From contig NZ_JH393257.1 in assembly GCF_000236035.1 (NCBI RefSeq), positions 62,397-126,396 of the forward strand: a stretch of DNA of 64,000 nucleotides, written 5' to 3'. Made by a program: the position numbers and the translations under genes. Numbering within the stretch: position 1 is the stretch's first letter; each line of letters begins with the position of its first letter. This document shows positions 8,100 through 17,546 of this stretch, piece by piece. The notes below the pieces were generated by a model, which was not told the DNA's origin, searched no databases, and worked only from the letters and a program-made list of their open reading frames with translations. Source of the stretch: Vreelandella boliviensis LC1 (GTDB taxonomy: Bacteria; Pseudomonadota; Gammaproteobacteria; Pseudomonadales; Halomonadaceae).

Positions 8100-8427
8100 A
8101 GAAACGCCGCCCGTCACGTTCATGGGCGCCTTTGGGCGGTGTGCTTTCTGGCGGCGCGGTAAACGCCGCCAGCGCGGCTTCATCCAGCCAGCCGCGTTCG
8201 CGCAGCCAAGCACTTAAGCGCTCCAGCTCAAAACCACGATCCAGCTCCTTACCGTCACTGTCCATCAACACCGGGATACGCACGCCGTAGCGCTCAACCA
8301 GCGCATCATCGTCACTAATCTCGATATGGTGCAGCCACACCTTTTGATTCGCCAGTGCGGCCACCAGAGCCTCTAACTGGCTGCACAGGTGGCAGCCCAT
8401 GGTCGTGTAAAGCGATAGCTGAATCAT
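8092..8427 (-). CDS. glutaredoxin-like protein (DUF836 type)
   Basis: Thioredoxin-fold protein of 111 residues. The strand LSLYTTMGCHLC places a CxxC redox pair at Cys12 and Cys15, followed by IEISDDDALVERYGVRIPVL, which contains the cis-proline (IPVL) of glutaredoxins. The tail beyond residue 80 is polar and probably disordered. Length and layout match the glutaredoxin-like DUF836 family; the partner and substrate are unknown. Same strand as rlmKL, 46 bases downstream of it. A 17-bp tandem duplication in that spacer carries its ribosome binding site. Confidence 0.85.
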   Translation of the reverse strand: MIQLSLYTTMGCHLCSQLEALVAALANQKVWLHHIEISDDDALVERYGVRIPVLMDSDGKELDRGFELERLSAWLRERGWLDEAALAAFTAPPESTPPKGAHERDGRRFLG

Positions 8428-8433
8428 ACTGAA

Positions 8434-8474
8434 GCTCTCTTCATACTATGGCTCTCTTCATACTATGGCTCTCC
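8434..8474. repeat. 17-bp tandem duplication (about 2.4 copies)
   Basis: GCTCTCTTCATACTATG at 8434-8450 is repeated exactly at 8451-8467, and a partial GCTCTCC follows to the rlmKL stop. Read on the minus strand, each copy holds GAAGAGAG, the likely ribosome binding site of the glutaredoxin-like gene. Confidence 0.9.
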
Positions 8475-10714
8475 TATGACGCCTTATGGCGAAGTAGAAA
8501 CACATGGTGCAAGTTGGTGCGCCGCTGGAAATCGGGGTCGAAGCTACGCCCGGTAATGTCCTCTACCGCAAATTGCTCGCTGAGCGCTTCATCCAGTTTA
8601 AAGCGCCGCTGGTTATTAGAAAACACTAACGTTCCACCGGGTGCTAATCGCGCCATGGCGAGCTCCACAAGCCGCGGGTGATCACGCTGCACGTCGAGCG
8701 TATCGCGCATTTTCTTCGAGTTAGAGAACGTCGGCGGATCCATAAAGATCAGATCAAACTCGGCGTTGGCGGTTTCCAGCCAGCGGAAACAGTCGTCGCG
8801 CACTACCCGGTGAAGACGAGTATCAAGCTTATTCAACGCAAAGTTGTCCTTGGCCCACTCTAGATAGGTGTTGGACATATCCACGCTGACACTGTCGCTG
8901 GCCCCGCCTAATGCCGCCTGCACAGTCGCCGTGGCGGTGTAACAGAACAGGTTTAAAAAGCGCTTGCCGCTGGCCATCTCGCCCAGCATGCGCCGCACCG
9001 GGCGGTGGTCAAGAAATAGCCCGGTATCCAAGTAGTCACGCAGATTCACCCATAGTCGTGCGGCGCCTTCCTGCACCTCGAAACGCTCGCCGCTGGCGGC
9101 ACGCTTCTGGTACTGGGCGTTGCCTGTTTGGCGTTCGCGGCGCTTGATATAGATCTTACTGGCGTCAACGTTGAGCGCCTCGGGCATAACTTCCAAGGCA
9201 TCGTACAAGCGCTTTTGCGCCTGAGCCGGGTTGACCGAGCTGGGCGCTGCGTACTCTTGCACATGCACGCGGTCACCATAGCGATCCACCGCCAGGGCAT
9301 ACTCTGGCATATCGGCGTCATACACCCGATAGCTGGTTTCGCCGCTCTGCTTTAGCCACTTTTTCAAGCGCTTCTGATTTTTAATCAGTCGATTGGCAAA
9401 CATCTGCGCATTGTCTGAGCCTTTCGGGGCTGATGTTTGAGGTGCTTCTTGGCGATCTTCCGTTGTCGGCTCTGCGCTACTCCCAACATTGGACAGGGAC
9501 TCCTCGCTAATGGCAGGCGGTTGCTCGGTGCCACCAATCTCCATGAGCAGTAGCTTGGCATCCAAGGCGCCGTTTTTGAGCGCGTACTGTTTGTGCGCAC
9601 GCATACCTAGCCGGTGGCCTAGATCTGGGTTGCCGGTAAATACCGCCAACGTCCAGCCGGGGAATAGCGCTTTGGCTTTCTCACCCAGCTGGGCGTAGAG
9701 ACGCACCAGTTCCGGCAACTCGCCCAGACGCTCGCCGTAGGGAGGATTGGTGATCAGCAGGCCGCGTTCGGCGGTGAGCGTTTCCGGCCGGGTAAGCTGC
9801 GCCAGGCTCTGGCCATGCAGAGTTATCAAGGCTGGGATGCCCGCGCGCATGGCATTGGACTTCGCCGCCGTAAGCGCCGCTGGGCTCTGGTCAAAGCCGA
9901 GTAGTTGAGCCTTGCAGCGTTTGCGACCTATCGACGCGCGCGCTTCGGCTTCGCGCTTCTGTTCCCGCCACGCTTCGTCATCGTGCCCTGCCCAGCCGTG
10001 AAAGCCGAAACGTTCACGGTTCAGGTTCGGTGCCTGATCGGCGGCCATCATGGCGGCTTCGATCAGTAGCGTGCCTGCACCACAAAGCGGATCGATTAGC
10101 GGCTCACCGGCTTTTAAGCGCTCGGGCCAACCTGCACGCACCAAGAGCGCTGCGGCCAAATTCTCTTTTAGTGGCGCATGACCTACATCCCGGCGATAAC
10201 CCCGGCGATGCAAACTCTCGCCTGAGAGATCCAGGCCAATGGTTAGGTTCATCCGGTGCAAGTGGGCGTAGATGCGCAAATGCGGCGTTTTGGTATCGAC
10301 GTTGGGGCGTTCCTGCCCGGCCAGTTGGAGTGCATCAACCACGCCGTCCTTAACAGTTTGCGCGCCAAAGCGGGTGTGGCGAATATGTTCGCTGCGGCCG
10401 TGAAAATCGACCGCCAGCGTATTGCCCGGTGCCAAGTGCTGAGTCCAGGCAATGCGGGCGACCACATCACGCACCTGCTCGGCGGTGTCGATCATCGACT
10501 CGCGCACTAGGGTTAAAATAACCCGGTTGGCCAATCGCGACCACAGGCATACGCGGTAGGCGACGGCTTGGCTGGCGGTGAAATACACACCGGCCACCGT
10601 GGTTTTGCCCGGCGTGGCGCCCAGTGCCACTAGTTCATCGTGGAGCAGGCCTTCAATGCCTTTCGGGCAAGTGGCTAGCAGACTCAGGGGGGCGTTTTGA
10701 TTCGACTCGGTCAT
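8474..10714 (-). CDS. rlmL: bifunctional 23S rRNA methyltransferase RlmKL
   Basis: Dual enzyme making m2G2445 (RlmL half) and m7G2069 (RlmK half) in 23S rRNA; 746 residues. The N-terminal ferredoxin-like/THUMP region (about 1-165) is followed by the RlmL methyltransferase with DPLCGAGTLLIEAA (about 210) and the catalytic LITNPPYGERLG (about 320). The RlmK half has LNLFCYTATATVQAALGGA (about 590) and LIFMDPPTFSNSKKM (about 660). An acidic, Ser/Thr/Pro-rich linker of about 40 residues (about 395-435) joins the halves; it lacks any recognisable motif. Divergent from rmf across a 364-bp spacer. Confidence 0.96.
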   Translation of the reverse strand: MTESNQNAPLSLLATCPKGIEGLLHDELVALGATPGKTTVAGVYFTASQAVAYRVCLWSRLANRVILTLVRESMIDTAEQVRDVVARIAWTQHLAPGNTLAVDFHGRSEHIRHTRFGAQTVKDGVVDALQLAGQERPNVDTKTPHLRIYAHLHRMNLTIGLDLSGESLHRRGYRRDVGHAPLKENLAAALLVRAGWPERLKAGEPLIDPLCGAGTLLIEAAMMAADQAPNLNRERFGFHGWAGHDDEAWREQKREAEARASIGRKRCKAQLLGFDQSPAALTAAKSNAMRAGIPALITLHGQSLAQLTRPETLTAERGLLITNPPYGERLGELPELVRLYAQLGEKAKALFPGWTLAVFTGNPDLGHRLGMRAHKQYALKNGALDAKLLLMEIGGTEQPPAISEESLSNVGSSAEPTTEDRQEAPQTSAPKGSDNAQMFANRLIKNQKRLKKWLKQSGETSYRVYDADMPEYALAVDRYGDRVHVQEYAAPSSVNPAQAQKRLYDALEVMPEALNVDASKIYIKRRERQTGNAQYQKRAASGERFEVQEGAARLWVNLRDYLDTGLFLDHRPVRRMLGEMASGKRFLNLFCYTATATVQAALGGASDSVSVDMSNTYLEWAKDNFALNKLDTRLHRVVRDDCFRWLETANAEFDLIFMDPPTFSNSKKMRDTLDVQRDHPRLVELAMARLAPGGTLVFSNNQRRFKLDEALSEQFAVEDITGRSFDPDFQRRTNLHHVFLLRHKAS

Positions 10715-11078
10715 GATAATAGCGGCGCGTAAGGGCGCGAAATTCCTATATATAGCGAATGAGTTTACGTTTTATGACAATTTGGTAGTCGACAGATGAC
10801 ACTATCATGGTCTAACAATAAGAGAGTAGCTACTGAAAAACGCATGCGTTGCCTGTCAGGGTCGGTTTAAAACTCGACTTATGATTTGAAAGAGATCGCC
10901 GTTCGACCCGTTCAGCTCGTGAGTGCTAGACATTTGAGTTGAGGCGGCGTCTCGCTCTTGAAGCAAGCTCTCGGAATAGCGATGTTTTCGGGCATTCTTT
11001 GTGACTACTTTCGAAAACATCCTATTTCTTATCAAAGGCTTTCGTGAAACAAAGACTTTCGAGAAAAGAGGTTAGCCA
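10715..11078. other. 364-bp divergent spacer rlmKL/rmf
   Basis: No gene recognised. It should hold both promoters and probably a long rmf leader. The clearest structure is a perfect 10-bp inverted repeat, GATGTTTTCG (10981-10990) and CGAAAACATC (11012-11021), about 60 bases before the rmf ATG. A weaker hairpin centred on CTTGAAGCAAG lies near 10960. AGAGGTT precedes the rmf start. Confidence 0.6.
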
Positions 11079-11288
11079 ATGAAACGGCAAAAACGTGATC
11101 GCTTCCAGCGGGCTTATGTCCACGGTTACAAAGCGGGTGTATCAGGTCGTTCTCGTGATGACTGCCCCAGTCAAGATATCAATTTACGCGAATACTGGAT
11201 GAGCGGTTGGCGTGAAGGTCGCGGCGACCAGTGGGATGGGATGACCGGCATCTCGGGCATCCATAAAAACCCCCTAGTCATGGCCTAA
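11079..11288 (+). CDS. rmf: ribosome modulation factor RMF
   Basis: Small basic protein of 69 residues that binds stationary-phase 70S ribosomes and drives formation of inactive 100S dimers. MKRQKRDR at the start, the AYVHGYKAGVSGRSRD segment and YWMSGWREGR are conserved in the family; E. coli RMF is 55 residues, and the extra length here is a C-terminal tail. RMF is growth-phase controlled in E. coli; here the long upstream spacer with an inverted repeat suggests regulation, but no known operator is recognised. A strong terminator follows. Confidence 0.96.
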   Translation: MKRQKRDRFQRAYVHGYKAGVSGRSRDDCPSQDINLREYWMSGWREGRGDQWDGMTGISGIHKNPLVMA

Positions 11289-11340
11289 CGTTTTAGTTTT
11301 CAATGTTTAAAGAAATAATTTAAACGCGAGGTTTTCAGTG

Positions 11341-11366
11341 AGCCCACTTTTTTAAGTGGGCTTTTT
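11341..11366 (+). terminator. bidirectional terminator between rmf and pyrD
   Basis: AGCCCACTT / AAGTGGGCT with a TTTT loop, then TTTTT. The hairpin overlaps the last codons of the convergent pyrD gene (which ends at 11352), so it can serve rmf; a matching A-rich side is weak for pyrD. Confidence 0.88.
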
Positions 11367-12398
11367 AGCGGCTGGCGTTTCAGTAGCTAAAGTCTTCAAC
11401 GCTCTGGCGCACTCCCCCACCAGTTTCGGGCCTTGGTAGATCAAGCCGGAGTAGAGCTGTACTAAATCCGCTCCAGCGGCGATCTTGGCCTCGGCGGCAG
11501 CGGCACTATCGATACCGCCTACGCCAATAATCGGAAGCCGTGGGAGATGCTCACGCAGTTGGCGAATAACGCGATTGGATGCCTCAAAAACTGGTTTCCC
11601 AGAGAGCCCACCGGCCTCATCCGCATGCGGATCGCCCTGCACGGCTTCACGGGAAACCGTGGTATTGGTGGCAATCACACCATCTAGGGCGTTGCGCTCA
11701 ATACTTCCCGCCATCAGCGCTACCTCTTCAGCGCTCATATCCGGGGCGATTTTAATCAGCAGCGGTACGTTGTGGCCCGCCTGGGCATTGAGTTCCGTGG
11801 CTCGTGCTCGAATCGGCCCCAATAGCGCATCCAGTTGCTCACCAAACTGTAGGCTGCGCAGCCCAGGGGTATTCGGAGAAGAGACATTAACGGCAATGTA
11901 GTCCGCATAAGGGTGCACCGCGTCTAAACACAGCAGGTAATCATCCAGGGCGTGCTCTACCGAGGTGGTGAGGTTCTTTCCGATATTGATGCCCACTATG
12001 CCGCTGTAGTGGCGCTGTTTAACCTGCTGGACCAGATGCTCAACCCCTTTATTGTTAAAGCCAAAGCGGTTGATGATCGCCTCATGCTGCGCTAAACGAA
12101 ACAGCCGGGGCTTAGGGTTGCCTGGCTGCGGTTTAGGCGTGACGGTACCCACCTCGACAAAACCAAAGCCCAGCGCGCCCAGAGCATCCAGGTGGTCAGC
12201 GTTCTTGTCCAACCCGGCAGCTAAGCCTACTCGATTGGCAAACCGCAGCCCCATCAGCTCGACAGGATCATTGACCGACTTACCAAATAGCCGCGTCACC
12301 CCACCGGCACGATGCAGTGCATCCAACGCGCCCAGCGCCATACCGTGGGACGTTTCTGGATCAACGCAGAAGAACAGCGAGCGAGCGAGGTTATACAT
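11352..12398 (-). CDS. pyrD: dihydroorotate dehydrogenase (quinone), class 2
   Basis: FMN enzyme on the inner membrane that oxidises dihydroorotate with quinone in pyrimidine synthesis. At 348 residues it has the class 2 N-terminal membrane-contact helices (MYNLARSLFFCVDPETSHG). Landmarks are GLAAGLDKNADH (about 60), NRFGFNNKG (about 111), the active-site serine in NVSSPNTPGLRSLQ (about 172), LIKIAPDMS (about 228) and IGVGGIDS near the phosphate-binding end. The C-terminal segment YSGLIYQGPKLV is typical. It stands alone, downstream of and co-directional with gdhB. Confidence 0.97.
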   Translation of the reverse strand: MYNLARSLFFCVDPETSHGMALGALDALHRAGGVTRLFGKSVNDPVELMGLRFANRVGLAAGLDKNADHLDALGALGFGFVEVGTVTPKPQPGNPKPRLFRLAQHEAIINRFGFNNKGVEHLVQQVKQRHYSGIVGINIGKNLTTSVEHALDDYLLCLDAVHPYADYIAVNVSSPNTPGLRSLQFGEQLDALLGPIRARATELNAQAGHNVPLLIKIAPDMSAEEVALMAGSIERNALDGVIATNTTVSREAVQGDPHADEAGGLSGKPVFEASNRVIRQLREHLPRLPIIGVGGIDSAAAAEAKIAAGADLVQLYSGLIYQGPKLVGECARALKTLATETPAAKKPT

Positions 12399-12541
12399 GA
12401 CAAGTCTCTTGAAGCAGGGTCAAAATGGACGCGGTGCGAAAACGGGCATCAGTATAACGCAATAAAGCGCGCCCTGGTGGAGAACCAGGACACGCTTTAA
12501 CTAAGGAGACTCGCTATAACAGAGCGAGCTAACTAGCGGGG

Positions 12542-15500
12542 TTATGCTTCGCTATCGCTCTCAGCGAGATCTACCAGCTCGCGTACCGCGACGGCGAAGA
12601 GCGCAAAGCCAACTTCACTGCCACCACGCACCTCTTCGACAAGACGACACCAGCGACGATGCAGATCAGCATGCTGGTCTAGCCACTGAGCTACCCGCTC
12701 CGGGGTATCGCGACTGCCAGCATCGAGCTTCAGCACGCTGGTAGTCAGCGCAAGCTGCTGACGTTCAATATCGTCACGGAAGGTTTCCCGTGCTTGGGCC
12801 TGCCAGGCGTCGCGCACTTCCAGCTGTGTTACCTGCTGAATCATCCACGGCAGTTCAAGGCGGCTGCCAATTTCGTACAGCACCTCCGCCACACGCTGCG
12901 GTTTTTCATTCGTCAGGCGCGCCGCTTGGATAATACCTAGCCCAGCGTAGAGGCTTGATGAAGCCGCCACGGTGGATGCCAAGGCCTCCGGCACACCCGC
13001 TTCCAGCAGCTCATCACGGCGGCTATTCCAAACGCCAAGCTCCTCACCGCCGAGCAGCTCACCAATACCTTCCTGCAACTGCGCCAAGCGTGGAGCGAAG
13101 TACTCGATGGTATCCTGCGTCGAGAGCCCCAAGTGCTGACGCACAAACCAGCGTGTGGCACGGCGGATCAAGCGCATCAGGTCGAGCATCATCGAGTACT
13201 GAATGTGGTTCGGTACCTGATTATCGAGGGCTTCAATTTGCGCCCATAGACCGGGCAAGTTAAAGCTGTCACGGGCCACAATATAGGCGCGTGCGATATC
13301 GGCGCGTCCCGCTCCGGTGGAGTCCATCAGGCGGCGTACAAAGACGATACCCATATGATCAACCAGATCGTTGGCTACCTGGGTGGCGACGATTTCGCGC
13401 TTAAGACGGTGCTCGTACATCTCGTCTTTAAAGCGCTCGACCAGCACTGATGGGAACAGCCGCTCCAGATGACGATGAATATAGTGATTGTCCGGCACCT
13501 CTGAGGCGATCAAGTCGCCCTTCAAGGTACTCTTGGCGTAGGAGATCAGCACTGAAAGCTCCGGCAGACGCATGCCTTGGCCGCTGCTGGCGCGCTCTTT
13601 TAACACCTCATCGGTGGGCAGGAATTCCAGCTCACGATCAATCTGGCCTGTGGCTTCCAGCTCGCTGATAAAGCGGCGGTAAGGGCCCATCGAATAATCT
13701 GACAGGATGGCCGACAGATCCAACGCCTGGCTCTGGCGGTAGTTATCCAGAATGACCAGATCTCCCACCTCATCGGTCATTTCCGACAGCAGCTGATTGC
13801 GCTGCTTATCGGTCATGTCGCCGCGCTTAACCACTTCATCGATCAGAATTTTTATATTGACCTCGTGGTCGGAGCAGTTCACCCCACCGGCGTTGTCAAT
13901 AAAGTCGGTGTAAACGCGCACGCCTTTGGCGGCGGCTTCCATACGTCCGCGCTGTGTCAAGCCAAGGTTACCGCCCTCGCCGACCACACGGCAATTCAAG
14001 TCGTTGCCGTTAATACGCAGAATGTCGTTAGCTTTGTCGCCCACATCGGCATCGGTTTCGTCGGAGCCCTTCACGTAGGTACCAATACCGCCGTTCCAGA
14101 GCAAATCCACCTTGGATTTGATCATGGCGCGGATCAGTTCATTAGGCGACAGGCGCTCTTCCTTGATCCCAAATACCTGCTGCATTTCCGGCGTGATGGC
14201 AATCGACTTGGCGCTACGGCTGAAGATACCACCACCGGCGGAGATAAGTTCCTGGCTGTAGTCTTCCCAACTGGAACGTGGCAGTGCAAACAACCGTTTG
14301 CGCTCGGCGAAAGAGGCTTCGGCATCCGGGTTGGGGTCGACAAAGATATGCAGGTGGTTGAAGGCGCCAACCAGTTGAATCTTGTCGGAGAGCAGCATGC
14401 CGTTACCAAACACATCACCGGCCATATCACCGATTCCCACCACACTAAACAGATCGCGTTGGGTATCCACGTCGAGATTTTTGAAGTGCCGTTTAACGGA
14501 TTCCCAAGCACCACGCGCAGTGATACCCATTTTCTTATGGTCGTAGCCGTTAGCGCCACCTGAGGCGAATGCATCGCCCAACCAGTGACCATACTCAATG
14601 GAAATTTCGTTGGCGATATCCGAGAAGGTGGCGGTGCCTTTGTCGGCAGCTACCACTAGGTAAGCGTCATCCTCATCGTGACGAACAACATTTTTCGGCG
14701 GCACTACATCGCCACCCACCAGGTTGTCAGTCACATCCAGCAGCGCACGGATAAAAATCTGGTAGCAGGCAATGCCCTCTTTCTGGACGACGTCGCGGCT
14801 GGCATTTTCCGGCATGCGCTTACACACAAAACCGCCTTTAGCGCCGACTGGGACGATAACAGCGTTCTTCACCTGCTGCGCTTTCACCAGACCCAGCACT
14901 TCGGTGCGATAATCTTCAAACCGATCCGACCAGCGCAGGCCACCGCGGGCAACCTTACCACCGCGCAGGTGCACACCCTCTACCCGCGGCGAGCAGACAA
15001 AAATCTCAAACATCGGCCGCGGCTTGGGCATACCGGTAACCTTGGAGGGTTCAAGCTTATAGGCAATGTAATCCTTAAAGCGACCACCCTCGGCGAGCTG
15101 GTAGTAGTTGGTACGCAGTGTGGCGAGGATTAATTCCATAAAGCGGCGCAGCAGCTGGTCGTCGTTGAGGCTGGCCACCCCCTCCAAGCGCTCATTTAAG
15201 CTCGCGATGCACTCGTCGGTGGCGTGGCTCTGCTGCTCAGGATCAAAGCGCAGGCGGAATAGTTCAACCAGTTCGCGGGTAATGGCCGGATAATTGGACA
15301 GCGTGGCAGCAATATAATCCTGAGACATGCCGAAGCGGATCTGTTTCAGATAGCGGGCATAACCGCGCAGCATTGCCACTTCGCGCCAATCCAGCCCAGC
15401 GCCGATAATCAGCCGGTTAAACGCATCGTTGTCAGCTTCGCCGGTCCAGATGCGCTTAAAGGCTTCGGTAAAGACATCGCGCATATCGCCCAGGCTGACA

Positions 15501-17365
15501 TCCGCACCGCTGTGCTCAAGCTCGAAATCGTGGATCCAGTAGCGCTGTTCGGGGGCGTTAATATCGTAGGGGCGCTCACCAATCACTCGCAGGCCGAGAT
15601 TTTCCATCATCGGCAGTACGTCAGAGAGTGGTATCTGCGATTCACGGTGGAACAGTTTCAGGTTAACGCCGCCGCCCTGCTCTTCCAGCGGGCGGTAGAG
15701 TGAAAGCGATAAATCATCGCCATTATTCAATGTCAGCAGGTGCTGAACATCAAACACTGCGGTACGCGCGGAAAAGTCTTCACGGTAGCTGGCCGAGAAC
15801 GCCTCGCGGAACTGATCCATCAGGTTGTTGGCGCGCTCTTCACCGAAGCCTTCGATCATGGCGCTCTGCAGCTCGTCGCGCCAACTGCGCGACAGCCGTG
15901 ACACTTTGCTCTCCAAACGCTTGAGGTCGTAGTCGCTGGGCGCGTCACCATTAAAGCGCAGAATCAATTGAATACGCGCCAGGACCGATTCGGATAAATA
16001 GGTGTTGAAGTCGCCAAAGTGGGCGTCTAACTCGTCGCACAGCACGTTTTGAATCCGCTGACGCAAATCCGTGGAGAACACGTCGCGGGGTACAAACACC
16101 AAGCAGGAGTAGAACTTGCCGCTGATATCAGCACGGATAAACAAACGCACCTGGCGGCGCTCACGGATATTGAGGATGCCCAGCGCAGTGCTGGCCAGTG
16201 ACTCAGTATCGATCTGGAACAGGTCATCGCGGGGGTAGACTTCCAGCACCTGGAGCAACTGCTTGCCGTTGTGGCCTTGCGGGTTGAACCCAGCGATGTC
16301 CATCACGGCTTTAAGCTTGCGGCGCAGCAGCGGAATATTGCGCGGCGATTCGTTATACACCGTAGAAGTGAACAGACCAAAGAAGCGCCGTTCGCCAATC
16401 ACATTGCCGTCGTCGTCGTAACGGTCAACGGTGATGTAGTCTGGATAGGTAGGACGGTGCACCCGGGAGTGATGGGCGCTTTTGGCAAACGACAGTAGCT
16501 GCGGTACCAGTACATAGTCGTTGTACTCATCCACCCCCTCTTCGGTGCGAATGCGTTCGCAGTAGCGCGGTTGATCCAGACGGAATACACCCAGCACGCT
16601 ATCAGCATCGCGCTGCAGCTTGCTGCCTTCGAGCAGGTACTCGTCATAACCCAGGAAAGTGAAGTTATCTTTGAGCATCCACTCTAAAAAGGCAATCGCT
16701 TCTTCGTGGTCATCAGGGTCAATTTGTGGTGGGCAGTTCTTTTCAAGCTCTTGAATTGAAGCGGTAATTTGCGAGCACATGGCGTCGTAATCGCCGACGG
16801 CGGTGCGTACATCACGAAGCACGTCATCTAGATTGCTTTCAATTTTCTCAAGCAACGCCATGTCGGTGTGCCGATCAACCTCAATCACAATCAGTGACTC
16901 GCGTGCTTCAGGCGCGTTTTCTGCTCTGGGCGAGGCTAGCGCCTGCAACTGATGGCGATCATCACGGGCGACCGCCAGCACGGCGTTTTGAATGGCGTGC
17001 ACGGTCAAACCGCGGCGGTTGAGTTCGATACGCACCGAATCGACCAAAAACGGCATATCTTCGTGCAGAACGGCGACAAAGGTATGCGTCGACTGCCAGC
17101 CGTGCTCTTCAAAATCTGGGTTAAATACCCGTACCTTGGGGCTTTGCGGGTCGTGGTGCTGCAAAAACTGCCAGATCGACAGCGTTGCGCCATACAGATC
17201 GTCCAGGCGACGATCCACTAGGTCTTCCACCGGCACGGTGGCATAAAAGTGCCGAGCAAAAGCTTCCACCGTGGCGGCGCGAGCGGGGTCTAACCGCGCG
17301 TGTAGCCGCTCCTGGAGCTGCTTCAAAAGATCTTGCCGACTCTCTTCAATCGCAACGTAGTGCAT
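12542..17365 (-). CDS. gdhB: NAD-dependent glutamate dehydrogenase, 180-kDa class
   Basis: Very large catabolic glutamate dehydrogenase of 1607 residues that converts glutamate to 2-oxoglutarate and ammonia, feeding amino-acid carbon to the TCA cycle. The family has a long N-terminal regulatory region with ACT-like segments (about 1-700), then the catalytic core: GGLRWSDRFEDYRTEV (about 808), VPVGAKGGFVCKR with the active-site lysine (about 835), and GIGDMAGDVFGNGML plus VVGEGGNLGLTQ in the dinucleotide-binding part. The length fits the Pseudomonas/Streptomyces NAD-GDH class, not the 450-residue type. GAGG lies nine bases before the ATG. No partner genes; monocistronic by spacing. Confidence 0.97.
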   Translation of the reverse strand: MHYVAIEESRQDLLKQLQERLHARLDPARAATVEAFARHFYATVPVEDLVDRRLDDLYGATLSIWQFLQHHDPQSPKVRVFNPDFEEHGWQSTHTFVAVLHEDMPFLVDSVRIELNRRGLTVHAIQNAVLAVARDDRHQLQALASPRAENAPEARESLIVIEVDRHTDMALLEKIESNLDDVLRDVRTAVGDYDAMCSQITASIQELEKNCPPQIDPDDHEEAIAFLEWMLKDNFTFLGYDEYLLEGSKLQRDADSVLGVFRLDQPRYCERIRTEEGVDEYNDYVLVPQLLSFAKSAHHSRVHRPTYPDYITVDRYDDDGNVIGERRFFGLFTSTVYNESPRNIPLLRRKLKAVMDIAGFNPQGHNGKQLLQVLEVYPRDDLFQIDTESLASTALGILNIRERRQVRLFIRADISGKFYSCLVFVPRDVFSTDLRQRIQNVLCDELDAHFGDFNTYLSESVLARIQLILRFNGDAPSDYDLKRLESKVSRLSRSWRDELQSAMIEGFGEERANNLMDQFREAFSASYREDFSARTAVFDVQHLLTLNNGDDLSLSLYRPLEEQGGGVNLKLFHRESQIPLSDVLPMMENLGLRVIGERPYDINAPEQRYWIHDFELEHSGADVSLGDMRDVFTEAFKRIWTGEADNDAFNRLIIGAGLDWREVAMLRGYARYLKQIRFGMSQDYIAATLSNYPAITRELVELFRLRFDPEQQSHATDECIASLNERLEGVASLNDDQLLRRFMELILATLRTNYYQLAEGGRFKDYIAYKLEPSKVTGMPKPRPMFEIFVCSPRVEGVHLRGGKVARGGLRWSDRFEDYRTEVLGLVKAQQVKNAVIVPVGAKGGFVCKRMPENASRDVVQKEGIACYQIFIRALLDVTDNLVGGDVVPPKNVVRHDEDDAYLVVAADKGTATFSDIANEISIEYGHWLGDAFASGGANGYDHKKMGITARGAWESVKRHFKNLDVDTQRDLFSVVGIGDMAGDVFGNGMLLSDKIQLVGAFNHLHIFVDPNPDAEASFAERKRLFALPRSSWEDYSQELISAGGGIFSRSAKSIAITPEMQQVFGIKEERLSPNELIRAMIKSKVDLLWNGGIGTYVKGSDETDADVGDKANDILRINGNDLNCRVVGEGGNLGLTQRGRMEAAAKGVRVYTDFIDNAGGVNCSDHEVNIKILIDEVVKRGDMTDKQRNQLLSEMTDEVGDLVILDNYRQSQALDLSAILSDYSMGPYRRFISELEATGQIDRELEFLPTDEVLKERASSGQGMRLPELSVLISYAKSTLKGDLIASEVPDNHYIHRHLERLFPSVLVERFKDEMYEHRLKREIVATQVANDLVDHMGIVFVRRLMDSTGAGRADIARAYIVARDSFNLPGLWAQIEALDNQVPNHIQYSMMLDLMRLIRRATRWFVRQHLGLSTQDTIEYFAPRLAQLQEGIGELLGGEELGVWNSRRDELLEAGVPEALASTVAASSSLYAGLGIIQAARLTNEKPQRVAEVLYEIGSRLELPWMIQQVTQLEVRDAWQAQARETFRDDIERQQLALTTSVLKLDAGSRDTPERVAQWLDQHADLHRRWCRLVEEVRGGSEVGFALFAVAVRELVDLAESDSEA

Positions 17366-17546
17366 CCATCACCTCGACTGCCTAGGCCATTAAACGGCCA
17401 AAAAACGAAGGACAATAGGCCTTTAGGCCAACATAACGGCTAGCTTACGCTACCTATCGTCGTGTCCCTAATCACCTAACGTGTTGTTCATGACGCATAC
17501 CGTTTACGCATTAGGTCGTATGCTGACTAGTATTTTTCACCCCAGC

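Noticed and set aside
13865-14563. 232-codon frame on the plus strand within gdhB
   Set aside because: Antisense shadow of the GC-rich glutamate dehydrogenase gene; no binding site and no recognisable protein features.
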